NCBI RefSeq assembly: GCF_028372415.1
Contig: NC_092878.1
Coordinates: 141,070,804 to 141,134,803 of the forward strand
Reading direction: 5' to 3'
Source: Notamacropus eugenii
Lineage: Eukaryota > Chordata > Mammalia > Diprotodontia > Macropodidae
Length of the DNA: 64,000 bases
Under the pieces are notes generated by a model. The model did no database searches. It saw only the letters and a program-made list of their open reading frames with translations, and was not told the origin of the DNA. This document shows positions 23,166 through 35,367 of this stretch, in pieces. The translations under genes and the position numbers were made by a program. Within the stretch, counting starts at the first letter, position 1, and the number at the start of each line of letters is the position of its first letter.

Positions 23166-23279
23166 GAGTAAATAATATATGTATATAATTAAAAGAAAAA
23201 GATAATAAATAAGTAAAAGATAATAAAAAGAAAATTACACAAAATCATCCACTTACATGGTTCATTTTAAAAAACACAA

Positions 23280-23326
23280 TCAAAAGCCTCTGACCTTGAG
23301 GAACTTATATCCTCTCTAGACAGAGG

Positions 23327-23384
<58 letters not shown>

Positions 23385-23860
23385 AAGCTGATAAAGTGAG
23401 GATTCTAAGACTCATAGGCAAGGAGGAAGTACATTCCAGGCATGAGCACATTCCTGTGCAGCACAGAAATGGAAAATGATCTTTTGTCTAAGAATCAATA
23501 AGAAGATAAATTTGACTTGAGTGAACAAAGGGAAGCAATGCGGGTTAGAGCCAGCTCATGAAAGGATTTTGATGCCAAACTGAGGAGCACATATTTGCTC
23601 CTACAGTTAATGTTGAGCCACTGTGGTTTATTGAGTATAGGAGTGACATAAGACATGCATTTTTGAAGCTTATTAAGAAATTTTCTTTTGGCTCGAACAC
23701 AAATCAATGTGATTTAATTTGAAGTGGAGAAAAAGCATGAATAGCTATGGGGATCAGAGTGACTTTTTGTAGGAAGGGACTTTTATGATGAGCCTTGAAG
23801 GAAGCTAAGGTAAGGAGGCTTCAAAAGGAATTCTTCACATGTATGGTGTTGGTTTACAGC
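23280..23860 (-). mobile_element. L2-type ancient repeat with (GT)n insert
   Basis: CTGACCTTGAGGAACTTATATCCTC, then the GT repeat, then ACATTCCAGGCATGAGCACATTCC, AGCTCATGAAAGGATTTTGATGCC, GAGCCACTGTGGTTTATTGAG and GAGTGACATAAGACATGC. Same family as 21700-22335. Confidence 0.6.
23328..23381. repeat. (GT)n microsatellite
   Basis: About 27 uninterrupted GT units. Confidence 0.98.
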
Positions 23861-23874
23861 TTTGATATTCAATT

Positions 23875-25945
23875 TTTTTCAATATACCATAATTTATTCT
23901 GATGTTTTTCTAATTACTGACCAGATTGTTTTTCAAATTCTGTGCTATTACAAATAATGCCACTATTAATTTTTTTAATTTTTATCAACACAATTGCTAG
24001 AAATAAACAGAACAAGTTTCTACTGTGATTGTCCTCAAAAAAAATTAATTCAAGGTAGTTTGGGGAGGGAGAGAAGGTACTTGCAGCTGGAGGGAACCAG
24101 AAAATTATTTCTGTAGAAGCTAGCACTTGAGTTGTGCCTTTAAAAAAAAAAATAGGTCTAAATTCTCTCCCTTCCTCTAGCTCCTGCCGCATTCTTTGAG
24201 AAGGCAAGCAGTATATCAGTTATACATGTCTACAGTTTTTTAAGTGGAATTAGAAATGTTAATGACTTAGCTGGGTTTGTTTTATGTTCTGCAACTTTCC
24301 TGAAGTTATTTATTGTCTCAATAAGTTTTTTAATTGATTCGCTAGAATTCTCTAAGCATATTATCATATCATCTGCAAAGAGTGATAGCTTTGCTTTCTT
24401 GCTGCCTATTCACATTCCTTCAATTTCTTTTTATTGTTTTATTGTTATAGCATGCATTTCTAGTACAATATGGAATAATAGTGGTGATAATGAAAATCTT
24501 TGCTTCACCTCTAATCTTAACGGAAAGGCTGATCCTCATTACAGAGAATGGATGCTCTTGGTTTTAGATAGATACAACACCATTTTAAGAAAATATTCAT
24601 TTATGCCTGTTTTCTAGTATTTATAATAGAAATAGTGTTGTATTTTGTCAAAAGCTCTTTCTTCATCTGTAAATTATACATTTGGAGATTTTTTTTGTTA
24701 CCAATTTAATCAGTTATCCTCAGAGTTTTCCCGTATTCCTGGTATAAATTCCACCTGGTCATGGCATATGATCTCTGACATATGTTGCAATAATTTCTTT
24801 GCTAGTATTTTATTTAATATTTTTGCAACTATATTCAATAGGAAAATTGGCCTATAGTTTTCTTTATCTCTTTTTGCTCTCCCTAATTTTGGTGCCGAAA
24901 ACATATTTGCATTTTAAAAGGAATTTTGTAGGACTCCTTTATCTATTTTTGCATACTTTATGTAATATTGGGATCAATTGTTCCTTAAATGTTTGGCAGA
25001 ATTCACTTGTAAATCCACCTGATTCTAAGGATTCTTTTTCCTTAGGGAGTTCATTGAGGGCTTCTTCAATTTATTTTTCTAAGGTAGGGTTATCTAAGTA
25101 TCCTGTTTCCTCTTCTGTTGATCTGGACAGTTTATATTTTTGTAAATATTCATCTATTTTATTTAGATTGTCAGTTTTACTGACATATAATTGGGCAAAA
25201 TAGCTCCTAATAGCTGCTTTGGTATCATTTTGCATTTTAATAAATTGTTTTTCTTCTTTCTTGTTTTAATCATATTAACCATTTTTTTCCCACAAAACCA
25301 ACTTCTAGTCTTATTTATTAGTTCAATGCTTTTTTTTTTTTTTAAACTTTCAGGTTTATCAATCTCTCCTTTGATTTTCAGGATTTCCATTTTGGTATTT
25401 AATTGGAGATTTTAAATTTATTCTTTCTTTCTGTTACGAATCTAAGCATTTCAAGATCTTGACTGTTTTCTTGGTCTGCACTCTGGACTCACTGATCCCT
25501 TCTAGTGACAAGCACTATTGCTGCTCAGGGTCTTTGTTCTTTGAGACTGCTAGTGTTCCTCTCCCACCAGAACTTCAACCTAGAAGTGGACATGGGCAAT
25601 GAATTTGCCAAACAACACCTTGTCCTGTCCCAGTGCTAGCACAGTTGTCCAATCCCCTAATGTGTCTGGACTGAGAGTTCCTGAAATTGCTGCTGCTGCT
25701 GCTGCTTCTACCCACCAGTGGTGCTGTTGCATTCACTCCAATCCACCTCGTTCTCAGTGTCACTGACCTCTCCTTCTAACTTCCCAAAGAGTCTTGAGTT
25801 GGAAAAATGTCTCACCTGGATACTTTGTTAGCTATGCTGCTTTAAAATTTGATTTGAGCTGTTATTTTAAAGTTGGTTAAAGGGGAATGTTGGGAAAGCT
25901 CAGCTGTAAAGCTTTCTCTATTCCATCACCTATCTCATGACATTA
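23875..25945 (-). mobile_element. L1 on minus strand with 5' end, internally deleted
   Basis: Right to left: a 5' UTR start near 25940 (complement AGGTGATGGAATAGAGAAAGC resembles the AAGATGGC..GTAGAGAAAGC start of the L1 at 58672), GCTGCTGCTGCTGC repeats near 25690, then directly the ORF2 middle at 25430-24240. The latter encodes [20 protein letters not shown] and DQVEFIPG in frame 24710-24904. A 3' UTR scrap lies at 24125-24235. ORF1 and most of the endonuclease are missing. Non-functional. The 23875-24125 part is the least certain. Confidence 0.7.
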
Positions 25946-26550
25946 TAATCCCAAGACTGAATCACTGAACTGAACAAGTTAGGCCAGATCCATAATATTT
26001 GGCAATAATCAATGAGGTTAGATAGAAAAATTGTTTTGATTACATTCATTGTTGAAGTGGGGCAAATGAGGTATACAGCACTGTTAGAGATAATTGTGGA
26101 GATCTCTTAGTGGGAGCAGCAACGAATTATCAATGATTTTGTAAGGTTGGATGTGATGGATGATTAAGGAGCGCTAAAGAAAATAAAAAATACAAAAACG
26201 AAATATCCCCTGACTCTTTTCAAGAATTTTTAAAAAAGGATTATCAAAGTAAGGAAATTCAAAATAAATTGCTTTTTAAAAACTTTATTTTTAAAATAAT
26301 GCTTTTGCGATTTGAGTAATAGTTTGAGGCAGTAGTCATTTCAAAAACTTTAATGGGCAAAACCTAGAGTTTTTAGAATATGTTGAACTTTTCTGAGATT
26401 AGGACCTTAGCTGAACGGTGTTTAGGGCACACAATTGCTCTTTGTCAAGAGGTAACCTTCAGGATTTGGATGAGGTAGGATGGTCCCTCTAAACAGCACT
26501 GACAGGGAGTAGAACACTGGTACTGAGAAATGGGAGGAGAGAGGAGGTAA
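25946..26550. other. no gene recognised
   Basis: AT-rich DNA without recognisable coding or repeat sequence. Confidence 0.35.
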
Positions 26551-26850
26551 AATTTTTGGCATGGGAGCATTTCAGAGAAAGTTCAGGAAATCAGGAGTAC
26601 AACCTGGAGAGGAATGAAGACATGTCTACCATTGGCGTTGTACTTAAAATGAAGGTTCTGGGAGGAACCAGCCAATCAATGGGAGAGGCTTCAGGATAGA
26701 GGGCATTCCAATGCGTAAAGTCCAGGGGTGGAGTGAACTTACAGGGTGAAGAGGTTTCTGGGGCATTATAGAGATGACGGTATCTGGCATGAGGTCACTG
26801 CAGAGAAAGCTGGGACATTCAGCAATGCAGGCTAGAAAGGAATGTGTACC
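26551..26850. repeat. possible imperfect ~228-bp tandem repeat
   Basis: The stretch from 26558 (GGCATGGGAGCATTTCAGAGAAAG..) resembles that from 26786 (GGCATGAGGTCACTGCAGAGAAAG..) over about 60 bases at roughly 70 percent by eye, giving a period near 228. Only two units are visible. Function unknown. Confidence 0.3.
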
Positions 26851-27094
26851 TCTGATGTTATCTCTTATTCAGTTCTGGGCCCAATTCATCATCTCTATTC
26901 AGTGTGCATCCAAGACATATATACTGATGACTGAGCTCTATGGGCTACCTATTGAACTACAAATCAGAGTCTAGTCTATAGGGGATCTTTTTTTTAATTT
27001 AAGTATCTAAGGAGCCCATTTATTTAAGTCAAATCATAAAAAGCAGAAATCAGAGAAAATATAAATAGGAAAATATATACCAAACTGTACAGTA

Positions 27095-27212
27095 TAAAGG
27101 AGGTCTCCCACTGAAAGAGAGATATCTCTATTCGAGAGAGGGACAGAGACAAACAGAGAGAGACAGAGAGACAGAAACAGAGAGATAGGGAGACACAGAG
27201 AGAGTGAGAGTC
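27095..27212. repeat. GA/GACA-rich low-complexity tract
   Basis: Purine-rich AGAGAGAGACAGAGAGACAG-type sequence of about 110 bases. The flanks hold nothing recognisable. Confidence 0.85.
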
Positions 27213-27359
27213 CTAAATCTCATGTGAAAGGACAATTTCCCTGAAGGCTCTAGTGTAGCAAACTGGGATAGGGAATGTTATGGAGACTGCCAGGTCCTCT
27301 TCTCATTTCAGCTACTTTTCAAAGTCTTGTTCTCTCCTCAGCAGCAACCTGAAAGTAGG

Positions 27360-27628
27360 GTTGCTGTTGTTGAGTTGTTCAATTGTGTCTGACTCCATAG
27401 GACCCCCTGGACTTTGTCCTTGCGGTTTTCTTGGCAAAGATACTGGAGTGATTTGTCATTTCCTTCTCCAGCGTTTCTTCATTTTGCAGATGAGGAACTG
27501 AGATAAATAGAGGTCAAGTGACTCATCCAAGGTCACACAGCTAGTAAGTGTCTAAGGCCAAATTTGAATTCAGATTTTCCTCAGTCCAGGCCCAGTGCTC
27601 TATTTACTGTACCACTTTGTTGCCCTGA
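27360..27628 (-). mobile_element. full-length marsupial SINE with RTE-like tail
   Basis: Begins with the tail TGCTGTTGTTGAGTTGTTCAATTGTGTCTGACTC, passes GCGGTTTTCTTGGCAAAGATACTGG and the core (GATGAGGAACTGAGATAAATAG, CAAGGTCACACAGCTAGTAAG), and ends at the tRNA-head complement near GTTGCCCTGA. Complete apart from point changes. The tail resembles RTE/BovB 3' ends, which suggests RTE-driven mobilisation. Confidence 0.85.
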
Positions 27629-27919
27629 AGTGGGGTAAGCATCACTTGACTTCTGTCTTGAAGCTGGAAGCCAGAAGCACTCAAAGTAACTGAAGATCAT
27701 GGAGAAACTGAAAAGACGGGAGCTCTTCTTTCTCTGGCTCATGCCAACTCTGCTCTGCCCCTCATCTAGGTACAGAGTCTTTGATTTCCCCCAATGAAGA
27801 TACAGTCCTACATTAATGGGCTTTGGAACTTGGATTATAAGTCTTACCTGGGCCAGGAGGTTTTTCAATGCTATGTTTTGCCTTGTATGCATAACATAAA
27901 TTCTTCTGAATAATTACAG
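27629..27919. other. no gene or clear repeat
   Basis: Slightly GC-richer DNA; no frame with coding character and no recognised repeat. Confidence 0.35.
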
Positions 27920-28055
27920 ACCTCATTGAAAGAATGGACTGTCTCAAGTTGTCTGTTTGTATTCCCAGTGTTCCCTTAGCACAGTGTTTGGCCCATAGAA
28001 TGGGTTTATTAATGCTTTTTTAATTCATTCATATGTTCATTCATTCGTCTCCCTG
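27920..28055 (+). mobile_element. L2 3'-end fragment
   Basis: TGTATTCCCAGTGTTCCCTTAGCACAGTGTTTGGCCCATAGAATGGGTTTATTAATGC is the standard L2 3' terminus, followed by ATTCATTCAT units. Confidence 0.75.
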
Positions 28056-29359
28056 CTTAGTGAGGCTGATGCATAGAAAGTACAAACAGATTGTTGCCAG
28101 ACAATATTCAAAAGCTTTCTAGCATGTTAGAACAAGACTTAAAAACATATGAATGCAAATTCTGAAGTTGAGACTGTTGTTGCACTTTTCATTTACTTCT
28201 GATCCATATGAATATTGCTATAAGTTGGGTTGTTAAAATGCAACGTGAGCAAACCCGCAGAATAAGTGAACATTAAAAATAATCAGGAAGGACATGACTT
28301 TTATTGTGAGATAACTTTCACTCAAAATGGCTCTGAATTAATGAGTGACCATACCAATGGATCAAACACGGTATTAATGAGTGCAGTCATAGGTCTAGTT
28401 CCCACATGTACCCCATAGCTTCTTTTGTTCTATAATCACGTATGGATCTGGTAAAAATGTGACCATTTAAAAACTATGTAGTGTTTACTTCAAGCAGAGA
28501 TAAGGTCAGATGATTGAGATGCAGCAAATCCACTCCTTGCTACAAAAGCTGCTTAAGTGTTGTGTTGATGGCCAGTCCTAGTATATCCTTTGCTACACTT
28601 TGTTATTGTGAGGTGAAGTGGCTCAGGAAGGTATTACTTGATAACCAGCTTTCTGGTGGTGATCTGTGCATGTACCTACATTGATACTTGGATGAAAGAT
28701 ATATTCCTTATTCTCAGGCATTTTCTTGAAGTCTTTCTATATTGGAAAGATCTACAGGACCTTGCATTCTTCTTGCAAAGTCTTCAAGAACCCAAATTCA
28801 CCTTCAAATAATGATGAGGCATTGGAGAAGGTTGTTACTGTTCAGCTAGGAGGGATAGTATATCCAATATGACATTTGTTACCTTGTGCATTTGTAACCT
28901 AAATAGAAAGAGTATAATGGCAACTATCAAATAAAAATAGAAAACTCTTAATAAAATATTTATTTTAATCAATATATAGTTTTAATTAAATATAATAACT
29001 TCTAGAAGGCTCTCCAAAATTAAATTTTTGGCAGTACTTGTAAATAGAGGGGGTATAGTTTCAAACTGCTTCCTAGCTGAAGGAGTGAGGTTTCTGTCTC
29101 ATTTTTAGATGCTCATTTTTTCATTTGTAGGAGTTAAGCGAAGTCAACAAACATTTATTTTCAGTTGACACCAAACAACCTGACATATCTAGCTATTTTC
29201 CTTTTATCTTTAATTTTTTGTTGTTCTTGTTCAGATTTGTGATCTCATTAGTTTAGGGAAATCCTGATTTCGAGTCTCCCTCTAATCAAAATAGATCAGC
29301 AATTCCTTGGCATTTTTAGTCTTAGAAAGTTGTGTGGGAGTACTGGGAGGAGATGTGAA
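28056..29359. other. mostly unassigned DNA
   Basis: No gene seen. A short complement of an L2-like end (CAACAAACATTTATT) is near 29138. A segment at 28560-28880 (AAGTGGCTCAGGAAGG .. TTGGAAAGATCTACAGGACC) may be a diverged retroelement that I cannot name. Confidence 0.35.
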
Positions 29360-29467
29360 GTAAATTGATGGTATTCTCCTAGCCAGTATGTCAGAGGTAG
29401 GACTCAAATTCAGACCTTCTTAGTTCCAGGAATGGTCTAATGTCCCTTATGGCACCTTTTCTAACTT
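29360..29467 (-). mobile_element. MIR-type SINE fragment
   Basis: GTCAGAGGTAGGACTCAAATTCAGACCTTC followed by a tRNA-head-like end. Short and diverged. Confidence 0.5.
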
Positions 29468-29799
29468 ACTCCTCAATATTAAAATATCAGTCATCAATTA
29501 ATTTTTAAAACAACAGTTATGTGTACTCATTTTCTTTCTCACCACCACAAAAAATCATTTCCTAAATGCCTACTTTTCATATTAGAGTTACAGGTTGGAT
29601 AAGAAGATACAGAATATTGAAAAACATGATTTGCAGCAATTCTGGCTATAATGACTGCTTAAATAAAGATAGACAACTCCTACATACCTACTCAAGTACA
29701 AACCTAAAACAGTAGCATATTGAATAATGATTTAAAAATCTAATGAGAATATATATATAGTATGTGACTTTATTCATTCCAGAATGACATAAAAAGTCA

Positions 29800-30830
29800 G
29801 CCAAGGTCCACAGGCAAAAGGAAAGATTTAAAAATCCAACACCAATACAGCAAAGATCAAGACAGAAGTCTCTTGCCATTACTGGAGCTAGACTAAAAAC
29901 ATCTATATCCCACAAGGATATCAAGTATGAAAGGCAAAAAATAATGGGAACGTACCAGAAAATTTCATTGTTTGGAAAATCTCATTGTGGACCTTGGAAG
30001 CAACTTGAAACAGCTGCAACCAATTTAGGCATGGCAGCAGTAGTCCAGGGGCTCCCAGGACTACAAAGAGCATGCCCATTGATGCCAGTGAAGATCTAGC
30101 ACTCTAAACCTTAAAGACTGAGGGGTACCTTAAAAAAACCTAGCAATTTCCTTAGTGTGGACACATCCCAAAGTTTAGAGGTCAGAAATAGGGTGAGATC
30201 AAGCAGTACTGACCACACCATTCAAAAGCACAAAAGGTAGTGGCACCTAGCCCTGCTACAAAGCCCTAAATCATGAACTAAAGATGGAGATATGAATAAA
30301 TTGGAAAAAAGATATTGACTATTACAAAGGATTATTATGGATGGACAGATGCCCCCAAATCCATCCTGCTAGAAGAAAGTAACTCCACAACAACTGTAAG
30401 CATAGACTCAAATAGAAAAAGTGCATTTTTCACAAACACAGCAGGAATCTCTGAAAGAAATGAAGCAAGAAATTAAGAAATTAAATACAAGTTCTGGAGG
30501 AAAGAATTAAAGGAGAATAGATAGCTTAGAACATAAAGTGGTAAACCATATCCAAGCAACAGATCACTAAAAATTAAAATACACCCCCAAATCAATGATT
30601 CCATGAGAAAACAAGAATCAGAATAAAATAAAAAGATAAAAAAGGAGAAAATTTATCAAAAGCACCAACATGGAAAATAATCAAGGGAAGATAATTTAAA
30701 AATAATCAGACGGTGCAAATCAGTTTAGACATGAGACTTCAAGAAATCACAATAATTGTCCATAACTATTTCAATTGAAAAATGAAAGAATCCACTAATT
30801 GCCTCCTGAAATTGCCTTCTCACCTACTCC
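29800..30830 (+). mobile_element. L1 5' UTR and ORF1 start fragment
   Basis: Plus-strand L1 5' region: GGCTCCCAGGACTACAAAGAGC near 30050, GAAAAAGTGCATTTTTCACAAACACAGC near 30410, then ORF1 start-like GAAAGAAATGAAGCAAGAAATTAAG and CAATGATTCCATGAGAAAACAAG. Ends in the ORF1 coiled-coil region. No open frame of note. Confidence 0.65.
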
Positions 30831-31668
30831 TAGAGACAGAGAGAGGTCTAACAATTTCTGACCCCCTTTGAAAGGTGTCAAAAGGGACTTGGTTATTCCT
30901 AGACCAAAAGTCAAGGCTAACTACTGTTTCTTTTCAGCATTTTAGGTGAGTGGGGATTTCTATACTTTCAACTTGAGCCACCATTCTGGTGGGTTCATCA
31001 ATATCTCTTGTCAGTTTTAACTTGTATCTCCATTATATCATGAATAGCTTCCAGCCATTAGCACTTAAGCAATTTAATAGTAATTCACTTTTCTAAAAGA
31101 TATTTACTGAGATATAGTAAGAGTACAGTAAGTATATAAGTAAGATATGGTAATAGTAAGTTACGAACTATTTCTCCAATTTCTAGGGGCACACACTTCC
31201 TCTATACCACTTCAGATTTCTTGGTAAAGTGGGCTCATACTTAAAAAGCACTTGTCTCATCAATTTTATATTATCACACATCTGAATATGGCATAGTTAA
31301 TGGATATATCTTTCCCTCTCATAGGATCCAATGTCTTGACTGTGAGATCAGCTCACAAGTGGGCTGAGTCCCAGTCACTTTTAGGTTTTGCTGTCTATTA
31401 AATTCTGATCTAGACTCCTATTCCTGGCTCTCTGGTTATTGTCCTGACCTACTGAAGCTTACAGAGCTGTAACTGAATCCATTCCATCTCCAAATGTCCT
31501 TCCCCTAAGGCAGGAAAGAACAGAAAAAAATAGCAAGAGAAAAAAGAACATGGCCATGTGCTCATAGCTTCTTACTGGCTTTAAGGGAGGCATACCTGGG
31601 GCATGAATACTAGGGCCCTCCATTACAGGTCATTATGCTTTCATGGAAGCAAGTTTCCTAAACTTTTC
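30831..31668. other. no gene or clear repeat
   Basis: Includes a small inverted repeat (CCCTTTGA..TCAAAAGGG near 30864-30886). No coding signal. Confidence 0.4.
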
Positions 31669-31669
31669 C

Positions 31670-32092
31670 TTTTTTTTTTTTTTTTTTTTTTTTGGCATTT
31701 AATAGTATTTCATTTTTTCCAATTACATGTAAAGATAGTTTTCAACATTCATTTTTGTAAGATTTTTGAGTTCCAAACTTTTCTCCCTCCCTTCCTCCCC
31801 TCTCATTTCTCCAAGAGAGTAAGCAATCATGTATGTATCTATATGTAGATATATAAAATAGATAAATATAGATATATCTATATATAGATATGTATGTATA
31901 TATCTCCATTCATGTACAATCATGTTAAAAATATTTCCACATTAGTTGTGTTCTGAAAGAAGAATCAAAACAAAAGGCAAAAGATGACAAAGAAAATAAA
32001 ACCCCAAAAGTGAAAGTAGTATGCTTCTATCTGCATTTAGACTCCATAGTTCTTTCTCTGGATGTGGATAGCATTTTCTCATAACCTTTTCT
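31670..32092 (-). mobile_element. L1 3' end with long poly(A)
   Basis: T24 at 31670-31693 is the poly(A) tail on the minus strand. Then comes GGCATTTAATAGTATTTCATTTTTTCCAATTACATGTAAAGATAG, the L1 3' terminus, and the 3' UTR with a (GATATA)n-like patch at 31827-31906. It reaches GGATGTGGATAGCATTTTCTCATAA. The long tail suggests a fairly young insertion. Confidence 0.85.
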
Positions 32093-32147
32093 ATCTGACA
32101 GTAAACATGTTCTGGTGGGTTCCCACTGGTCAGGTTACCTGTTTCAC

Positions 32148-32345
32148 TTGTATGAAATAATGCAGAGGGAAGTAAGCAGAAGCAAGAGAGCAATTTTTAT
32201 AATGCCAGCAACATTGTGAAGAAAAACAACTTTAAGGGACTTAGGAACTCTGATCAAAACAATGACTAATCCACAACTCCAGAGGACCTATGATGAAATA
32301 TGCTGCCCAACTTTCAAGGCACAGAGATAAATTATTGAATATGGC
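32148..32345 (+). mobile_element. L1 3' UTR segment in opposite orientation
   Basis: TGTATGAAATAATGCAGAGGGAAGTAAGCAGAAGC through ACCTATGATGAAATATGCTGCCC is the plus-strand L1 segment that lies just upstream, in an intact element, of the piece at 31670-32092. It is probably the inverted 5' part of the same insertion. Confidence 0.65.
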
Positions 32346-33819
32346 CCCTGTGTGGATTTATTTTACTTGACTATTCTTATTTGCTTCTAGGTATTTTTAT
32401 TTTCAATTTGGGGTTGGGAAAATTTGGGTGTTACAACATGTGGTCTTAACAGAAAGGTCAATTAAAAAAAGAACATAAGGAACCAGCGTCATTAAAAATT
32501 CACAGAAGATAGAAACAATTTCAGAAGTAGGCACAGAGAAGGATGACAGCTTTGAAAGGAACATATTGAATATGTTATATCTTTTTTAAAACAAGAAATA
32601 TGGAATAGGAATTCATAGCTCATGTAGAATACTTTTTATGTTCTACTTTGTATATGCAAATGATATTTTGGGGGTGTATGTTAATTGAGAATTTAATTTA
32701 ATTTAAATTTAATTTAAAATAACATGACCCCTTTGGCTCAAAGAGTTTATCCTTTAAAGAGGAAAACAAAACAGAACAATTTACTTTGGGCACTTCTCTG
32801 TGCCTCAGTTTCCACATCTAGAAAGTTCATAGATTGCTCAAGAAAAGATGGAAAAGTACAGATTGTACTTTGTGATCTGCATTGTGATCTGCATTCATTT
32901 GATGGATTATCCACAATCAGATTGAAGAGCCACAAAACAGAGGGAGACAGATTTTTATTCATTAAAAAATTAATCAAGTAATACCAAATCATTAAAAGAA
33001 AACAATTAACTAAATACAAAATTAAGTAGTCTGATTTCCCATTGGAGGAAAAAGCAGGGACTTTCCAAGTTGGGAAGCGAAGAGTGAACAGGTGCAATTC
33101 CCTGAAATCAGAAAAAGAGATGTCCCACTCTCTCCAAATATCAGTATTCAAAAAAAAGGAAGATGGAAACAATAACTGATTGACCAGTACAGGGGTGAGT
33201 TTTCAGATAAGATATATGGGCTTCTTGAGATGTATAATTGTGAGAAAACTCCTTACATCAGTCTTGGGATCTGACTGGGTTGCTGGTTGGCATAACCTAA
33301 GTCCCCAAGAAACAGGTAAAGGTGGTCCAGTTTCCCAGTCACATAGGGCTAAGTTCAAACAGTTCAATAAAAGTTTTCTCATCATTTCCATAATTGAATA
33401 GAAAGGGAACTGAGCTAGCCCCAGAATTGAGTCACAAGATGGAGTCAGTGTATTTCACCCAATTCCCAACTACTGCTTGCTGTTTAAATTCCCTCACAAT
33501 GCAGTCATTGAATATTAAAAGTCTGGATTGATTTAATGAAGTGGGTCTTGCTAAGTTTTTTCTAGAGTTTCTGTGCCTCTTTATCTACTAAAAAAGGCAT
33601 TGGTACATAAGCTGTAATCATTTTCAAGTTGATTTTCCCATAAAACCTTACCATGGGCATCTTAATACAAACTAACCAAGAATCTTATGAAATGATGTTT
33701 CTTATTTTGATTCATGATAAACCATTTACAATTCTTTTTATGTCTCTAAGGAGAATCTGTGAGTCATTCTTCTATTTAACCTTAATTTCCTTTTATTTAC
33801 TGCAAGACTACCAAGATGA
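32346..33819. other. no gene; scattered short repeats
   Basis: Holds a TTTAATTTAAAT tract (32685-32718), a MIR scrap near 32795-32830 and a TGTGATCTGCAT direct repeat near 32870-32895. Otherwise unassigned. The GTTCAATAAAAGTTTTCTCATC stretch near 33360 has a poly(A) signal and might belong to an old LTR, but no ends are visible. Confidence 0.4.
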
Positions 33820-33895
33820 TAATAATAACTAGTATTTATTTAAGGTTTGAGAACTATTTTTGACAAATATAGCCCTGTTCTGTCCTCAGAACCAA
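33820..33895 (-). mobile_element. MIR-type SINE, 3' part
   Basis: AATAACTAGTATTTATTTAAGG and GACAAATATAGCC..CTGTCCTCAGAAC resemble the complement of a MIR 3' half. It may pair with the SINE at 34083-34252. Confidence 0.45.
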
Positions 33896-34082
33896 GAGGC
33901 GTGGGGTGATATATGACCTGAAGGAAAGTAGTACTGGTTATGTGGTGAGAATGAGGAGTAACCAACGAACAACCTTCTTGGCCATGGGCGTTCACACAAT
34001 GTTGTGGAAACTACCAAGACACACTTAGCATTTAGAGTGAACTCCTCTCTAAAAGATTTATGGAAGAATATGGACAAGATAC

Positions 34083-34252
34083 GAAAGTATAGAGATAGGT
34101 GCCATTTTACAGAAAAGGGAACTGAGGCAGTGGTTAAGTGACTTGCCTAGTGTCACAAGGCTATTAAGAGTCTAAGGCCAGATTTTATCTTAGGTTTTCC
34201 TGACTCCAAATCCAAACTCTATCCGCTGCACCACTAGCTGCCTTTGGGGCAG
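34083..34252 (-). mobile_element. tRNA-derived marsupial SINE/MIR
   Basis: GTGCCATTTTACAGAAAAGGGAACTGAGGCAG, TTAAGTGACTTGCCTAGTGTCACAAGG, and CGCTGCACCACTAGCTGCC at the right, the complement of the tRNA-like head. Confidence 0.75.
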
Positions 34253-34879
34253 CTAGGAAAGCAGTGGCCAAAGACCAATTGTTGTTGGAAAATACTCTAG
34301 TATCCTATCTCCTGTGTGTGTGGGGTGCCTCACATATAGCCAGGAGGATTAAGGGAAAGTGTGCCCAGGGGAAAAAGGCAGGAGCTGACAGGTGGGGCTT
34401 GTTTAATAACAGCCTTCAGAGCTCTGGAGAAGGCCCTGAGGGGAAACAGGGACTGGGAAGCAGATGGTCTCTATCTGCAGCTGCCACAGGGCTCCCTGGT
34501 AAGTCAAGTGAGGTTAAATAGCTAAAATGTTTATAATTAGTAATTTTTAAAAACTTTCTTCAACATTTAGCAAACTGTGAGCAGGAATTAAGAAAACAAA
34601 TCAGGAGAGCTACCTAGGAATGCATATTAGCTAAGATGGTTACAGTGAAGCACCAAAGGGATTGAGGGACTTTGTTGCCCGTGAAAAGTATCTGTCCATG
34701 AGGTACAGAATAAATAGGAAGACTGGTGAAGTAATAAAGGGGGAGTTGAAGAAGATAAAATAAATAATAAAATGGGTTTGGTCTACAAACATGACAACAA
34801 AATTTTCTGAAAGACCCTGTGTTTTCATTTGCATACTGAGTTCCCTGTTGAGCAAGTTTTCTCAGCTCATGTTGACTAT
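34253..34879. other. no gene or clear repeat
   Basis: Slightly GC-richer between 34300 and 34500; no splice-bounded frame or repeat recognised. Confidence 0.4.
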
Positions 34880-35035
34880 CAAATTCTCAACAATTTTATA
34901 GTAGGAGAGAGCTATCTGAAGGGCACAAAGTGATCACCCAAGCAATATGTATCAGAGGAAAGACTTGAACCCAGGTCCTATCATGTCAAGCTCAAAGTCA
35001 ATAAATTCTGGTGACTCCCTGTTACCCTCACTTAC
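34880..35035 (-). mobile_element. possible MIR-type SINE fragment
   Basis: GAAAGACTTGAACCCAGGTCC and GTCAAGCTCAAAGTC follow the MIR order on the minus strand; heavily diverged. Confidence 0.45.
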
Positions 35036-35039
35036 ATTG

Positions 35040-35215
35040 TATATATTTTGTGGGTATAAAATCATTTTCATGTTATATTTCCCATCAGAATGGTGAGCTT
35101 GTTGACAACCAAGACTCATTTTTGTCTATTTTTTTATCCCCAGTATATAGCATGTTATGCAGCACATACTAGCACATTGTTACAGAATTTTGTTGAATGA
35201 CTGTTGAATGACCCT
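35040..35215 (+). mobile_element. L2 3'-end fragment
   Basis: CAGAATGGTGAGCTTGTTGACAACC, TTTATCCCCAGTATATAGCATG and TTTTGTTGAATGACTGTTGAATGA match an L2 3' terminus. Confidence 0.7.
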
Positions 35216-35274
35216 AGCCAGAATATATCTCTACTCAACCATGACTTAAAATTCATGCCTTTCATTATAGCTTA

Positions 35275-35320
35275 TATATTTTAGGTGTTTGAAGGTCTTC
35301 AAGCATTTTCTTCACACTCA

Positions 35321-35367
<47 letters not shown>

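Noticed and set aside
31723..31923. 66-residue minus-strand frame with YIHTYLYIDI
   Set aside because: Translation of the GATATA simple repeat in an L1 3' UTR.
33160..33480. possible LTR around the GTTCAATAAAAG signal
   Set aside because: A poly(A) signal alone; no TG/CA ends, duplicated flanks or second copy seen.
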